This document shows, piece after piece, positions 22,681-31,968 of a stretch of DNA of 45,707 bases (the first letter of the stretch is position 1; each line of letters begins with the position of its first letter). This DNA comes from UMGS1696 sp045643285 (GTDB lineage: Bacteria; Bacillota; Clostridia; Oscillospirales; CAG-272). Made by a program: the position numbers and the translations under genes. The stretch is taken from the NCBI GenBank assembly GCA_045643285.1, contig JAZUKN010000059.1, forward strand, positions 1 to 45,707, in the 5' to 3' direction. The notes beneath the pieces were generated by a model. That model ran no database searches. It saw only the letters and a program-made list of their open reading frames with translations, and had not been told where the DNA came from.

Positions 22681-23469
22681 ATGACGGAAGACATTGAAGT
22701 TACGGGGCTGGTCGTCCGCGAGACGCAAACGGGAGAGGCTGACAAGGTCATCACCGTTTTTACGGACAAGCTCGGGCGGATAACGGTCAGCGGCAAGGGC
22801 GTGTCGAGCCTCAAAAACAAATACGCCGCGAGCGTTCAGCTTTTTTCGTACAGCACGTTCGAGCTTCGCAAAAAAGGGAACTTCTACTACATCCGCGACG
22901 CTTATTATATTGAGAATTTTATGAATATCCGCTACGATATAGAAAAGCTCGCGCTGGCGAATTATATAACCGACGTGGTGTGCGATTTCGGGCAGGAGGA
23001 AGCTGAAGACAACGAGCTTCTCTCACTCGCGCTGAACACACTGTACGCGCTCTCGAACCGTGATCTGCCTCTGGATCTGATAAAAGCGGCGTTTGAGTTC
23101 CGCGCGGCTGTCATTGAGGGCTTCATGCCGGATCTTTCGGTTTGCGGACGGTGCGGCTGTGAGCTTGAGGGAGACGCGGTGATCGACGTAATGAACGGGC
23201 GCGTGCTTTGCAAAAAGTGCAGGGGCGAGATCGAGAACGATCCTGACTTAATCCGCGACGACGCATCGCAGAAAATCATGATAAGACTGTCGCCTGCGGT
23301 GCTTGCCGCGATGAGATACATCGAGAGTGCACCCACGAAGAAGTTCATATCGTTCACAATAGACAAAACCGAGCTTCCGCTCTTTTCGCTCGTCTGCGAA
23401 AGGTATCTTCTCAACCACATGGAACACGGCTTCTCGTCGTTGGAGTATTATAAAAAGATAAAAATTTAG
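22681..23469 (+). CDS. recO: DNA repair protein RecO
   Basis: 262 residues: N-terminal OB fold (GLVVRETQTGEADKVITVFT; LGRITVSGKG) and a C-terminal helical domain with a four-Cys zinc site (CGRCGCEL...LCKKC, about 157-182). RecO loads RecA onto SSB-coated DNA with RecR. GGAG lies 11 bases before ATG. A hairpin AAAAAGT-CGAA-ACTTTTT (23541-23558) follows downstream. Confidence 0.95.
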   Translation: MTEDIEVTGLVVRETQTGEADKVITVFTDKLGRITVSGKGVSSLKNKYAASVQLFSYSTFELRKKGNFYYIRDAYYIENFMNIRYDIEKLALANYITDVVCDFGQEEAEDNELLSLALNTLYALSNRDLPLDLIKAAFEFRAAVIEGFMPDLSVCGRCGCELEGDAVIDVMNGRVLCKKCRGEIENDPDLIRDDASQKIMIRLSPAVLAAMRYIESAPTKKFISFTIDKTELPLFSLVCERYLLNHMEHGFSSLEYYKKIKI

Positions 23470-23540
23470 CCCACACCGTCAGAATAAACAAAAACAGCCG
23501 TCTGTAATTTGTACAATGTGGAGAAAAATAGTTTTTTCCC

Positions 23541-23558
23541 AAAAAGTCGAAACTTTTT
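23541..23558 (+). terminator. Possible terminator after recO
   Basis: A 7-bp stem AAAAAGT/ACTTTTT with CGAA loop, followed by CGC and A-rich sequence; AT-only stem and poor tail make it a weak call. Confidence 0.35.
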
Positions 23559-23621
23559 CGCAAAAAAATTGTCTATATAAAAGAAGCCATTACAAAGCCA
23601 TGATACAAACAGGAGGCAATA

Positions 23622-25349
23622 ATGAAAAAGATACTTGCGCTCATTCTCGCGGCTGTCATGCTGTTTTCTCTTGCCGCGTGCAGAAAAGACGATACCCCAG
23701 CACCCGACACGGACTTAACCGAAACGAACGACGCGGAAAATCCGGAGGAAGAAAGGGCAAAAAAAGCCGCACTGTTGCTTGAGGAACTGCGTTCAAGACC
23801 TTTATACACCGAGGTGGAGACGATCGAAAACGATCGCTGTTATGTCATCCGTGGGTATTTTTCGGGAACGCCGGACGGAGTGACAGACGATATTTTTGTC
23901 GTCTACAAGTACGGCGGGACGAGAGATATTACCTCCCTCGTCTATCAGTATTTAGACTCCGTCGACAATATCGTTTTTTCCTTAGAGAAAGACTATGTGC
24001 TGACGGTAACAGGGCGCGTGCTGTCTGAGGACAAAGAAAACTATACAGACTCGACGGTGAGATTTAACATTTATTCGTATGAAAAAGAAGACACGAACGT
24101 GCCGGGAGAATCGACAGATTTGCCGGAAGAATCAAAAAAACTGATCCGTTCCATGTTGCGGTGGGACGACCCAGGTGAGCTTTACAACCGCTATGTGGAC
24201 AGACTTGTCTATGTTCCGGACACATTTCCCGTAAAAGCATCAGAGTACATGGAAAATTATACAAAAATCGAGGAAGAGTCGGAACACGACCGTCCTGCAT
24301 TGCTGTGGTATCTCGCTCGGGAAATGGATCTGACGCGGAAGGACTTCGAGAGATATTTTGCCGCTTTTGATTCGCTTCGTACCGACTACGATAACAGCGA
24401 TAAAGTTCCAGAGATCATCTACGACGGACTTATGGCGGACACGCTCGAAGAGTCGATGCAGCTTCTCAAATCCGAATATGCGTTCTATAATGACGGCAAG
24501 CTGTACACGATCAACGAAATCGGCGAAATGTACGAGAACGGCACGCTTCCGTTCGACATAACCGACTCCGCTTATGACGAGGTGTGGAAGAATATCAGCA
24601 GCTATTTTGAAATGCAGAAGTATAGGGATTTGCCGCGTGACGTTTATCTCCTTGTACGCGAGCGTGCGCATGATCCCGTCAAACGCATTTATTTCTGGCA
24701 TTCAGGTCAATACGGCTATAACATGGCCTCATCATACTCGTTGGGCAGCGGCAGTAACTATTTTTCGATACTGGAATGCAATTCGTATGAAGCGAGTGTG
24801 GGCAGTATGAACGAGCGATACGCACCCATAATTGACGGAACGGTTTTCATTTATGATTATCTGAACGGCGAAAAGGTATGCGATATTCCGATCTCACCCG
24901 ACGGATGCCACATTGATTTCATCGAATATTCAAGCGAGGATTTCCCGCGGTACCTGACTGTTACCCCGAATTTCAGAACGCCTGACCACAATACGCGGCT
25001 GTACGATATAGAAAAGCAGGAGTTCATACTGGATGGACCGTTCGCCTCGTGCGTCATTCCCAAGGGGACCGACCTGCTGTGCAGAACGGTAGAATCCGAC
25101 GAAAAGTACATAACCACGGCGTACCGCGTCGGAACGCTTGAAGAAGTTTTGTCAGTCGAGGGAATGATCTATTCGGCTGAGATCGAGGGAAAAACAGTCC
25201 TTACGGTCACAGAAAGGAATGCTTGGTCAAAAGGCGTCCTCGCGTTTTACGACACCGACGGAAACGAACTCTCCGGACTGGACGAATACAAAACCGGTTT
25301 CGAAGTCGCGCCTCGGTTTGATCATATCATATACTATAACAACAAGTAA
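23622..25349 (+). CDS. Large hypothetical lipoprotein
   Basis: 575 residues. Signal peptide and lipobox MLFSLAAC (Cys at about 20). A charged linker (EERAKKAALLLEELRS) leads to a beta-rich segment of about 110 residues (ENDRCYVIRGYFSGTPDGV...). Next is a helical part (REMDLTRKDFERYFAAFDSL...LLKSEYAFYNDG), then a C-terminal beta-repeat region reminiscent of propeller blades (GTVFIYDYLNGEKVCDIPIS; NTRLYDIEKQEFILDG; TAYRVGTLEEVLSVEGMIYS). AGGAGG precedes ATG. No family recognised; it may be a sensor or binding protein on the cell surface. Confidence 0.75.
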   Translation: MKKILALILAAVMLFSLAACRKDDTPAPDTDLTETNDAENPEEERAKKAALLLEELRSRPLYTEVETIENDRCYVIRGYFSGTPDGVTDDIFVVYKYGGTRDITSLVYQYLDSVDNIVFSLEKDYVLTVTGRVLSEDKENYTDSTVRFNIYSYEKEDTNVPGESTDLPEESKKLIRSMLRWDDPGELYNRYVDRLVYVPDTFPVKASEYMENYTKIEEESEHDRPALLWYLAREMDLTRKDFERYFAAFDSLRTDYDNSDKVPEIIYDGLMADTLEESMQLLKSEYAFYNDGKLYTINEIGEMYENGTLPFDITDSAYDEVWKNISSYFEMQKYRDLPRDVYLLVRERAHDPVKRIYFWHSGQYGYNMASSYSLGSGSNYFSILECNSYEASVGSMNERYAPIIDGTVFIYDYLNGEKVCDIPISPDGCHIDFIEYSSEDFPRYLTVTPNFRTPDHNTRLYDIEKQEFILDGPFASCVIPKGTDLLCRTVESDEKYITTAYRVGTLEEVLSVEGMIYSAEIEGKTVLTVTERNAWSKGVLAFYDTDGNELSGLDEYKTGFEVAPRFDHIIYYNNK

Positions 25350-25368
25350 ATCACAGGACGATGTTTTG

Positions 25369-25510
25369 TTGGGGTTTCACCCCAAACCCTGATTCAAGGA
25401 ACTTTTTCGGAAAAAAGTTTCTTGAAAATCTTCAAAAAGCTTTGTTGGACTATACCAATATAGTTTTTGAGGATTCCAAAGGGACTTTCTTCAAAAAGTC
25501 TCTTTGGCAG
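25369..25510. repeat. Hairpin-rich leader before mutS2
   Basis: The gap 25350-25552 holds serial hairpins: GGGGTTTCACCCC (25371-25383), TTCAAGGAACTTTTT... closing CTTGAA (25393-25426), CTATA-CCAA-TATAG (about 25450-25463) and CCAAAGGGACTTT...AAGTCTCTTTGG (25476-25507). An open frame runs through it into mutS2, but its codons are set by the hairpins and are not mutS2 sequence. Confidence 0.6.
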
Positions 25511-25552
25511 AGTCCCCGGCGGAGTCTCAACATCACATTATTTGGAGAAAAC

Positions 25553-27913
25553 ATGAATCAAAAAGCAATTTTTACATTAGAGTTTGATAAAATACGCGAA
25601 ATGCTCGCCGCAGTGTGCCAGACAGAGGGCGCGGCGGCACTTGCGAGACGGCTCGAACCGTCGTCCGACATCGAAAAAGTGCGCCTCCGTCAGACACACA
25701 CGACCGACGCGAAGACGCTTATCGGTCTGAAAGGGCTTCCGTCGTTCGGGCATATCAAAGACGTGCGCGACTCGGTGGAAAGAGCCGGAAAGGACGCTGT
25801 TCTGTCCCTCAGAGAGCTTCTCGACTGCGCGACTGTGCTGTCGACTGCACGGGGACTTTGCGATTACGTCCGCGGTGACAGAACGCCCGACACGTCTCTC
25901 GCCGAGATTTTCGAGCGGCTCATCCCGAACCGTTCGCTTGAAGAAAAAATCAAGCGTTCGATCGTCGCCGACGACTTTGTCGCGGACGAAGCAAGCCCGA
26001 CGCTCGCCGAGATCCGACGCAAAAAACGCGCGACCGACAACCGAATCAAAGAGATATTGCAGAAGTACGTTTCGAGCCAGTCGAAGTATCTTCAGGAAAA
26101 TATCGTTACGACGCGCGGCGGAAGATTCGTCATCCCCGTCAAGGCGGAATACCGAAATGAAGTCAAAGGTCTGATACACGACACTTCTTCGTCCGGCGCG
26201 ACGCTGTTCATCGAGCCTATGGCAGTCGTCGACGCGAACAACGAAATGCGCGAGCTTGACGCAAAAGAGGAACACGAGATCGAGCGTATCCTCCGCGATC
26301 TTTCGGCAGGCGTTGCCGTTTCGGGAGACGCGATCTCGCTCGACTACCTCAATATAACGGAGCTTGCGTTCATTTTTGCGTGCGCGGAGCTGTCGTATCA
26401 GATGAACGCCGCACAGCCGATCATTTCCGACAAGCAGGTCATCGAGCTGTACCGCGCACGGCATCCGCTGCTTGATAAGGATAAAGTCGTGCCGATCTCG
26501 CTCACTCTCGGCGGCGGTCAGCAAATGGTCGTCATCACCGGTCCGAACACGGGCGGCAAGACCGTCTCGCTCAAAACCGTCGGACTGTATGCACTCATGG
26601 CGCAGGCGGGACTGCACGTTCCTGCGGACGACTCGACAACGCTCGGCGTGTTCGACGAAGTGTTCTCGGACATCGGCGACGAGCAGAGCATCGAGCAGTC
26701 GCTCTCGACCTTCTCGGCGCACATGACGGCTATAGTCGGTATCATGGAAAAAATGACCGACAAATCGCTCGTGCTGTTTGACGAGCTTGGCGCAGGCACG
26801 GACCCCGTCGAGGGCGCGGCACTTGCTACGGCTATCCTCGAAGAGACGCGCGAATCGGGTGCGCTTTGTGCGGCGACGACTCACTACGCCGAGCTGAAAG
26901 CGTACGCGCTTGAAACAGAGGGTGTGGTAAACGCGTCGTGCGAGTTCAATGTTGAGACTTTGCGCCCGACTTACCGCCTTATCGTAGGTACGCCCGGAAA
27001 ATCGAATGCGTTTGCGATATCCGAAAAGCTCGGTCTTTCTCCTGTCATCGTGAAGCGTGCCGAGCGGCTCGTCGACACAGGCTCGCGCAACTTCGATTCG
27101 GTGATCTCGAAGCTCGAAGAGACGCGCTCGGAGCTTGAGGCGGAAAAATCCTCCGCCGAAAAAGCGCGGCGCGAATTTGAAGAATACAAGGCAAAAACCG
27201 AAGCCGATCTCAGGAAAAAACTCGCGTCTGCCGAATCGGATGCCGCAAAAATGCGCGCAAAAGCGGAAGAACTGCTCACCGGTGCGCGTGCGACGAGCGA
27301 ATATGTGCTCTCGAAGCTCGAAGAAGCGAAGCGCGCAGAGAACGCGGATAGGCTCGCCGAGGCGAAAAAGAACATCCGCCAGCGCGTGCGCGAATACGAC
27401 GACCGCATGAATCCCGTCAGCGCGGCTGATGACGACGAAGAATACGTTCTTCCGCGTCCGCTCGTCAAGGGCGACTGCGTCATCCACCGCAACCTCGGAA
27501 CGCGCGGAAATCTGCTCGACGCGCCCGACAAGCAGGGAAATGTGAACGTAAAGTTCGGTAATGTCAAAATGCGCGTGAACGTGAAAGACCTGCGGCTCAT
27601 CGAGAACGCGGAAAACGCCGAAAAAGCGAACGCGAAAGCCGTAGCCAAGGTGAGAAGCGAAGTGACGAAAAACTTTTCTCTCGAATGTGACGTTCGCGGT
27701 ATGACGGGCGAGGAGGCATGGTCGGTGGTAGACCGCTATATCGACTCCGCTATCGTCGCGGGCGTTCACTCGGCGACCGTCATCCACGGCAAGGGAACGG
27801 GCGCGCTCCGTGCGGCTCTGTGGCAGAGATTCAAGGGAGACAGACGCATTAAATCGTTCCGCGCAGGTGCGTACGGCGAGGGCGACTACGGCGTGACGGT
27901 CATCGAAGTGTAA
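25553..27913 (+). CDS. mutS2: Endonuclease MutS2
   Basis: 786 residues, the usual length. Core and clamp domains: MNQKAIFTLEFDKIREMLAA, TRGGRFVIPVKAEYRNEVKG, SSSGATLFIEP. Walker A GPNTGGKTVSLK, Walker B LVLFDELGAGTDP and TTHYAELKAYA complete the ATPase. A long coiled-coil (about 515-640) is followed by a C-terminal Smr nuclease domain (LECDVRGMTGEEAWSVVDRY, VIHGKGTGALR). MutS2 suppresses homologous recombination and rescues collided ribosomes in Bacillus. ATG at 25553 follows GGAG and begins the family's conserved N-terminus; the longer open frame upstream is leader. A strong terminator follows. Confidence 0.95.
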   Translation: MNQKAIFTLEFDKIREMLAAVCQTEGAAALARRLEPSSDIEKVRLRQTHTTDAKTLIGLKGLPSFGHIKDVRDSVERAGKDAVLSLRELLDCATVLSTARGLCDYVRGDRTPDTSLAEIFERLIPNRSLEEKIKRSIVADDFVADEASPTLAEIRRKKRATDNRIKEILQKYVSSQSKYLQENIVTTRGGRFVIPVKAEYRNEVKGLIHDTSSSGATLFIEPMAVVDANNEMRELDAKEEHEIERILRDLSAGVAVSGDAISLDYLNITELAFIFACAELSYQMNAAQPIISDKQVIELYRARHPLLDKDKVVPISLTLGGGQQMVVITGPNTGGKTVSLKTVGLYALMAQAGLHVPADDSTTLGVFDEVFSDIGDEQSIEQSLSTFSAHMTAIVGIMEKMTDKSLVLFDELGAGTDPVEGAALATAILEETRESGALCAATTHYAELKAYALETEGVVNASCEFNVETLRPTYRLIVGTPGKSNAFAISEKLGLSPVIVKRAERLVDTGSRNFDSVISKLEETRSELEAEKSSAEKARREFEEYKAKTEADLRKKLASAESDAAKMRAKAEELLTGARATSEYVLSKLEEAKRAENADRLAEAKKNIRQRVREYDDRMNPVSAADDDEEYVLPRPLVKGDCVIHRNLGTRGNLLDAPDKQGNVNVKFGNVKMRVNVKDLRLIENAENAEKANAKAVAKVRSEVTKNFSLECDVRGMTGEEAWSVVDRYIDSAIVAGVHSATVIHGKGTGALRAALWQRFKGDRRIKSFRAGAYGEGDYGVTVIEV

Positions 27914-27945
27914 CGGCGGCGAAAACGGCAAAAATAACGTAAAAC

Positions 27946-27998
27946 AAGTGCGAAAAATGTGTAAATCCTGACCGGAAAGACACTTTTTCGCACTTTTC
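27946..27998 (+). terminator. Terminator after mutS2
   Basis: AAGTGCGAAAAATGTGT and ACACTTTTTCGCACTT pair with one bulged base across about 17 bases, followed by TT. It directly precedes the rhamnose operon promoter. Confidence 0.75.
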
Positions 27999-28000
27999 TG

Positions 28001-28029
28001 TTGCAAAACACGTTCGGCTGTGATATAAT
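28001..28029 (+). promoter_or_regulatory. Promoter of the rhamnose/envelope operon
   Basis: TTGCAA (28001-28006), 17 bases, TATAAT (28024-28029). A short palindrome GGAGA-AAAA-TCTCC (28054-28067) in the 5' leader is a possible operator or hairpin. Confidence 0.75.
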
Positions 28030-28112
28030 TTATAATGTAGTATTTTGAGAATCGGAGAAAAATCTCCGTACTCTTACAGGAAACAGGAAAATAATCTTAC
28101 GAGGTGAATAAA

Positions 28113-28979
28113 ATGTTAAAGTTCAGAATCAGCGCATTCGCAGACGAATTTTCGTCAAATATCGACGAGCAGATCGACGCACTTCGCGTCAATCACGTAT
28201 CAATGATCGAGCTTCGCAACATCGGTGACAAGAACGCCATGGAGCTTTCCGCAAAGCAGATAGGCGAGGTCGCAAAGAAGCTCTCCGCCGCAGGACTGCA
28301 GGTTTCTTCGTTCGGCTCGCAGATCGGTCGTCTTCCGATCACCGAGAACCCGAAGAAGCACTACGATGCACTCAAAAAGGCGTGCGAGAACGCAAATACC
28401 GTCGGCACAAGCAGAATGAGAGTATTCTCCTTCGCTACTCCGGACGGCGAGCATGATAAGTACAAGAACGAAGTCATCGAGCGTATCGGTACAATGCTCG
28501 GTATCGCAGAGGAATACGGTATCAAGCTCTGCCTTGAAAACGAGAGCGGCATCTGGGGCAACACCGCGGAGCGCACCGCGGAGATCTTCGCAGAATTCGG
28601 CACAAGACTCGGATGCGTTTTCGATCCGTGTAACTTCATCTACAACGACACCGTTCCGTTCCCGAATGCGTATGAGCTGCTCAAAAAGTACATCACATAC
28701 GTTCACGTCAAGGACTGCGTAAAGGCAACGGGTATTATCGTGCCTGCAGGACGCGGCAACGGCGGCATTCCCGAAATGTTCGCAGTCATGAACAACACAA
28801 TGGACGGCGAAATGATCCTCACAGTCGAGCCGCACCTCAAGGCGTACAGCGATCTCGCACCCGAAGACATCGAAAGATACAAAATGGCAGGCGCGGCATA
28901 CCCGACATACGCCGACAAGTTTGAAGCCGCTATCAACTACACACGCTACTGCATCCCGAGAAACGCAGAGTGCATCTGA
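28113..28979 (+). CDS. TIM-barrel sugar isomerase/epimerase of the rhamnose operon
   Basis: 288 residues, xylose-isomerase-like TIM barrel. Metal-ligand segments: IKLCLENESGIWGNTAERTA (Glu), LGCVFDPCNFIYND (Asp), YVHVKDCVKATG (His/Asp) and MILTVEPHLKAY (Glu). ATG at 28113 after GAGG is preferred over a GTG 9 bases upstream. It leads rhaB by 36 bases, so it probably acts on a sugar delivered with L-rhamnose; whether it replaces rhamnose mutarotase or acts on another 6-deoxy sugar is open. Confidence 0.8.
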   Translation: MLKFRISAFADEFSSNIDEQIDALRVNHVSMIELRNIGDKNAMELSAKQIGEVAKKLSAAGLQVSSFGSQIGRLPITENPKKHYDALKKACENANTVGTSRMRVFSFATPDGEHDKYKNEVIERIGTMLGIAEEYGIKLCLENESGIWGNTAERTAEIFAEFGTRLGCVFDPCNFIYNDTVPFPNAYELLKKYITYVHVKDCVKATGIIVPAGRGNGGIPEMFAVMNNTMDGEMILTVEPHLKAYSDLAPEDIERYKMAGAAYPTYADKFEAAINYTRYCIPRNAECI

Positions 28980-29015
28980 CCGACAATAAAATCATAACAT
29001 ACAGGGAGAAACGAC

Positions 29016-30491
29016 ATGGCTGAAAAGAAAATGCTTGCTATCGACCTCGGCGCTTCGAGCGGAAGAGGTATCATCGGTAAATGGAACGGAAAAACCATAA
29101 CGCTTGACGAAAATCACAGATTCTCGAACGATCCCGTTATGATGCCCGGCGGATTCTTTTGGGATACCCTGCGGCTTCTCTTTGAAATAAAGCAGTCGAT
29201 ACTCAAAGCGTCCCACGACGGCGGTATCGACACCATAGGCATCGATACATGGGGAGTAGACTACGGCTTCATCGATAAGACAGGCTCGCTCCTCTCCGTT
29301 CCTCACCACTACAGAGACGCGAGAAACGACGTTATGCCCGAATACGTCTTCAATAACTGCATCTCGCGCAGTGAGCTTTATAAGATAACCGGTATCCAGT
29401 CGATGGACTTCAATACCGTTTATCAGCTCGCCGCAGATATAAAGGACAGACCGTGGGTAGTCGAGAACGCAGAGTCGCTGCTCCATACGCCCGACCTGCT
29501 CGGATACCTGCTCACAGGCGAGAAGATGAGCGAATATACGATAGTTTCGACAGGCGCGGTGCTTGACGCGAAGAAGAGAGAATATTCGAGAGTGGTTCTC
29601 GAAAAAGTCGGCATCCCCGAAAGGATTCTTTGTCCTGTCGTAAAGCCCGGCACGACGCTCGGTTCTCTTATGCCGTTCGTCGAGGGTGAAACAGGTAACA
29701 CTCACGCAAAAGTCGTAAAGGTCGGATCGCACGACACCGCAAGCGCAGTCCTCGCAGTTCCGGCAAAGAACGAAGACTTCCTCTACATATCGAGCGGCAC
29801 ATGGTCGCTCATGGGTATCGAATCCGACGAGCCGGTAATCAATGAGCTTTCCGAAAAGTACGACTTCACGAACGAGGGCGGCGTTTTCGGCAAGATCAGA
29901 GTGCTGAAAAACATCATGGGACTGTGGATGGAACAGGAATCCCGCCGTCAGTGGACACGCGAGGGAACAAAATATACGTTCGACGAGCTGTCCGAAATGG
30001 CACTCGCGTCAAAGCCGTTCCAGTCGTTCATCGATCCCGACGATTCGCTCTTCTCGGCGGCAGGCGATATGCCGAAGAGGATCTGCGACTACTGCCGCGC
30101 AACGGGACAGCACGTTCCCGAAAACGTCGGCGAGATCGTAAGATGTATTTTTGAATCTCTCGCACTCAAGTACCGCTGGACAGCCGAAAAGCTCGAAGAG
30201 ATCACCGGTAAGAAGTACGGCACGATCAATATTGTCGGCGGCGGCACAAAGGAAGAAATGCTCTCGCAGTTCACCGCAGACGCTACGCATAAGCACGTTT
30301 CCGCAGGTCCCGTTGAGGCGACGGCTCTCGGCAATATCGCAATGCAGACGATAGCCGCAGGCGAGATCGGCGATATATGGGAAGCAAGACAGGTTATCCG
30401 CGCGTCCTCCGAGATGAAGGAGTACGAGCCGAGCCGCGAAACAGCCGCCGCATGGGATGACGCATACGAAAGATTCTTAAAGCTACTGTAA
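29016..30491 (+). CDS. rhaB: Rhamnulokinase
   Basis: 491 residues of the FGGY kinase family. N-terminal phosphate motif AIDLGASSGRGIIGKW (8-23). Signature GIDTWGVDYGFIDKTGSLLS with HHYRDARN is typical of rhamnulokinase. Central motifs are TGIQSMDFNTVYQL, GSHDTASAVLAVP, YISSGTWSLMGIE and NIVGGGTKEEMLSQFTADAT. It phosphorylates L-rhamnulose. GGGAG precedes ATG. RhaA follows after a 222-base hairpin leader. Confidence 0.95.
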   Translation: MAEKKMLAIDLGASSGRGIIGKWNGKTITLDENHRFSNDPVMMPGGFFWDTLRLLFEIKQSILKASHDGGIDTIGIDTWGVDYGFIDKTGSLLSVPHHYRDARNDVMPEYVFNNCISRSELYKITGIQSMDFNTVYQLAADIKDRPWVVENAESLLHTPDLLGYLLTGEKMSEYTIVSTGAVLDAKKREYSRVVLEKVGIPERILCPVVKPGTTLGSLMPFVEGETGNTHAKVVKVGSHDTASAVLAVPAKNEDFLYISSGTWSLMGIESDEPVINELSEKYDFTNEGGVFGKIRVLKNIMGLWMEQESRRQWTREGTKYTFDELSEMALASKPFQSFIDPDDSLFSAAGDMPKRICDYCRATGQHVPENVGEIVRCIFESLALKYRWTAEKLEEITGKKYGTINIVGGGTKEEMLSQFTADATHKHVSAGPVEATALGNIAMQTIAAGEIGDIWEARQVIRASSEMKEYEPSRETAAAWDDAYERFLKLL

Positions 30492-30500
30492 TTTCCGCAT

Positions 30501-30657
30501 AAACTTAGTTTTACTAAAGTTTTCGATCAAACCTTTTCTAAAAGGTTTGCAGGGTGTCGGGACGGAGTCCTGACTCGACCTCCGCAGAGGTCGAAATACC
30601 CCAAGGCGTCGAAAGAGTTCCTCTTTTTTGTTTCTCGACTTTCAACTTGTTGAAAGC
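30501..30657 (+). repeat. Hairpin series between rhaB and rhaA
   Basis: AAACTTAGT/ACTAAAGTTT (30501-30522); AAACCTTTT-CT-AAAAGGTTT (30530-30549); TCGGGAC-GGA-GTCCTGA (30558-30573); TCGACCTC-CGCA-GAGGTCGA (30575-30594); CTTTCAAC-TT-GTTGAAAG (30640-30657). There is no T-run strong enough for a clear terminator. Such hairpins could stabilise or process the polycistronic mRNA, or be a mobile repeat. No reading frame of interest. Confidence 0.7.
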
Positions 30658-30713
30658 GGCTCCTCGATAAAGGAGAAAAAAGAAAGACAATGTTTCCAAA
30701 AGGAGATAGATAT

Positions 30714-31958
30714 ATGAGCTGTTTTGATAACGCAAAAGAAATATACGCAAAGTACGGCGTAGACGTTGACGCGGCACTCGTAAAGGTCGCATCCACACCC
30801 GTTTCGATCCACTGCTGGCAGGGAGACGACGTTCACGGATTCGAGAATCCCGACGGTGACCTCACGGGCGGCATCCAGTCGACGGGCAACTACCCCGGAA
30901 AGGCGCGCAATATCGACGAACTCAGAAAAGACTTCGGGTTTGCGAAGAATCTTATCCCGGGCAAGAAAAAATTCTCACTCCACGCCATTTATCTTGACGC
31001 AGGCGGCAAAAAGGTGGAGAGAGACGAGATAGCACCCGAGCATTTCGCATCGTGGGTGCAGTGGGCAAAGGAAAACGGACTCGGACTTGACTTCAACCCG
31101 ACGTTCTTCTCGCATCCGCTTTCTGCTGACGGCTTCACGCTCTCGCACGACGACAAGAACGTCCGCGACTTCTGGATCCGCCACGGTATTCAGTCTCGTA
31201 AAATTTCCGAATACTTCGGGCGCGAGCTCGGCGAAGTTTCCTGCAATAACCTGTGGGTACCCGACGGCTTCAAGGACACTCCCGTAAACCGCGCGAAGAA
31301 GAGAGAACAGCTCGCCGACTCCTACGACAAAATTTTCGCCGTAAAGACCGACGACCGCTATAACCTCGACTCAGTCGAATCAAAAGTGTTCGGCATCGGC
31401 GCGGAGAGCTGCACGATCGGCTCACACGAGTTCTATATGGGACTCGCTATGAAATACGGCAAGCTCCTTACGCTCGACACCGGTCACTTCCACCCGACCG
31501 AAGTCGTTTCCGATAAGCTCTCGTCGTCGCTTCTCTTCGTCAAGGGAGTTATGCTCCACGTTTCCCGCCCCGTTCGCTGGGACTCCGACCACGTTGTCAT
31601 CCTCGACGACGAGCTGAAAGCTATCACCACCGAGATAAACCGCGGTGGATTTTACGACAGAGTACATATCGGGCTTGACTTCTTCGACGGCTCGATCAAC
31701 CGTATCGCCTGCTGGGCAATCGGCGCGCGCAATATGCAGAAAGCACTGCTCTGGGCCGCGCTTGAGCCTGTTGAAATGTTACAGAAATTCGAGGCAGAGG
31801 GCGACTTCACGTCCAGACTCGCATACCTTGAAGAGATCAAGACTTTCCCGTTCGGCGCGGTATGGGATCACTACTGCGAGACCGAGAACGTTCCCACCGG
31901 CGACGGCTGGATAAAAGAAATGAAGAAATACGAATCAGACGTTCTGTCTGCCCGTTAA
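30714..31958 (+). CDS. rhaA: L-rhamnose isomerase
   Basis: 414 residues, the family's usual length. Diagnostic stretches are STPVSIHCWQGDDVHGFENP, GGIQSTGNYPGKARN, GLDFNPTFFSHPLSADGFTL, GAESCTIGSHEFYMGLAMKY, LLTLDTGHFHPTE and HVSRPVRWDSDHVV. These contain the metal-binding Glu, Asp and His residues. It interconverts L-rhamnose and L-rhamnulose. ATG at 30714 is chosen because GGAG lies 9 bases upstream; earlier ATG codons lack spacing. The next gene starts 11 bases after its stop. Confidence 0.96.
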   Translation: MSCFDNAKEIYAKYGVDVDAALVKVASTPVSIHCWQGDDVHGFENPDGDLTGGIQSTGNYPGKARNIDELRKDFGFAKNLIPGKKKFSLHAIYLDAGGKKVERDEIAPEHFASWVQWAKENGLGLDFNPTFFSHPLSADGFTLSHDDKNVRDFWIRHGIQSRKISEYFGRELGEVSCNNLWVPDGFKDTPVNRAKKREQLADSYDKIFAVKTDDRYNLDSVESKVFGIGAESCTIGSHEFYMGLAMKYGKLLTLDTGHFHPTEVVSDKLSSSLLFVKGVMLHVSRPVRWDSDHVVILDDELKAITTEINRGGFYDRVHIGLDFFDGSINRIACWAIGARNMQKALLWAALEPVEMLQKFEAEGDFTSRLAYLEEIKTFPFGAVWDHYCETENVPTGDGWIKEMKKYESDVLSAR

Positions 31959-31968
31959 GGTGAACGTT

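Noticed and set aside
25361..25552. N-terminal extension of MutS2
   Set aside because: The codons arise from hairpin repeats, and a proper ribosome site and conserved N-terminus lie at 25553.
25577..28006. An open frame of about 809 codons on the minus strand opposite mutS2
   Set aside because: It lies antisense to a well-recognised MutS2 gene, is Arg/His/Val-rich without domain motifs and has no ribosome site. GC-biased third positions produce such shadow frames throughout the window.
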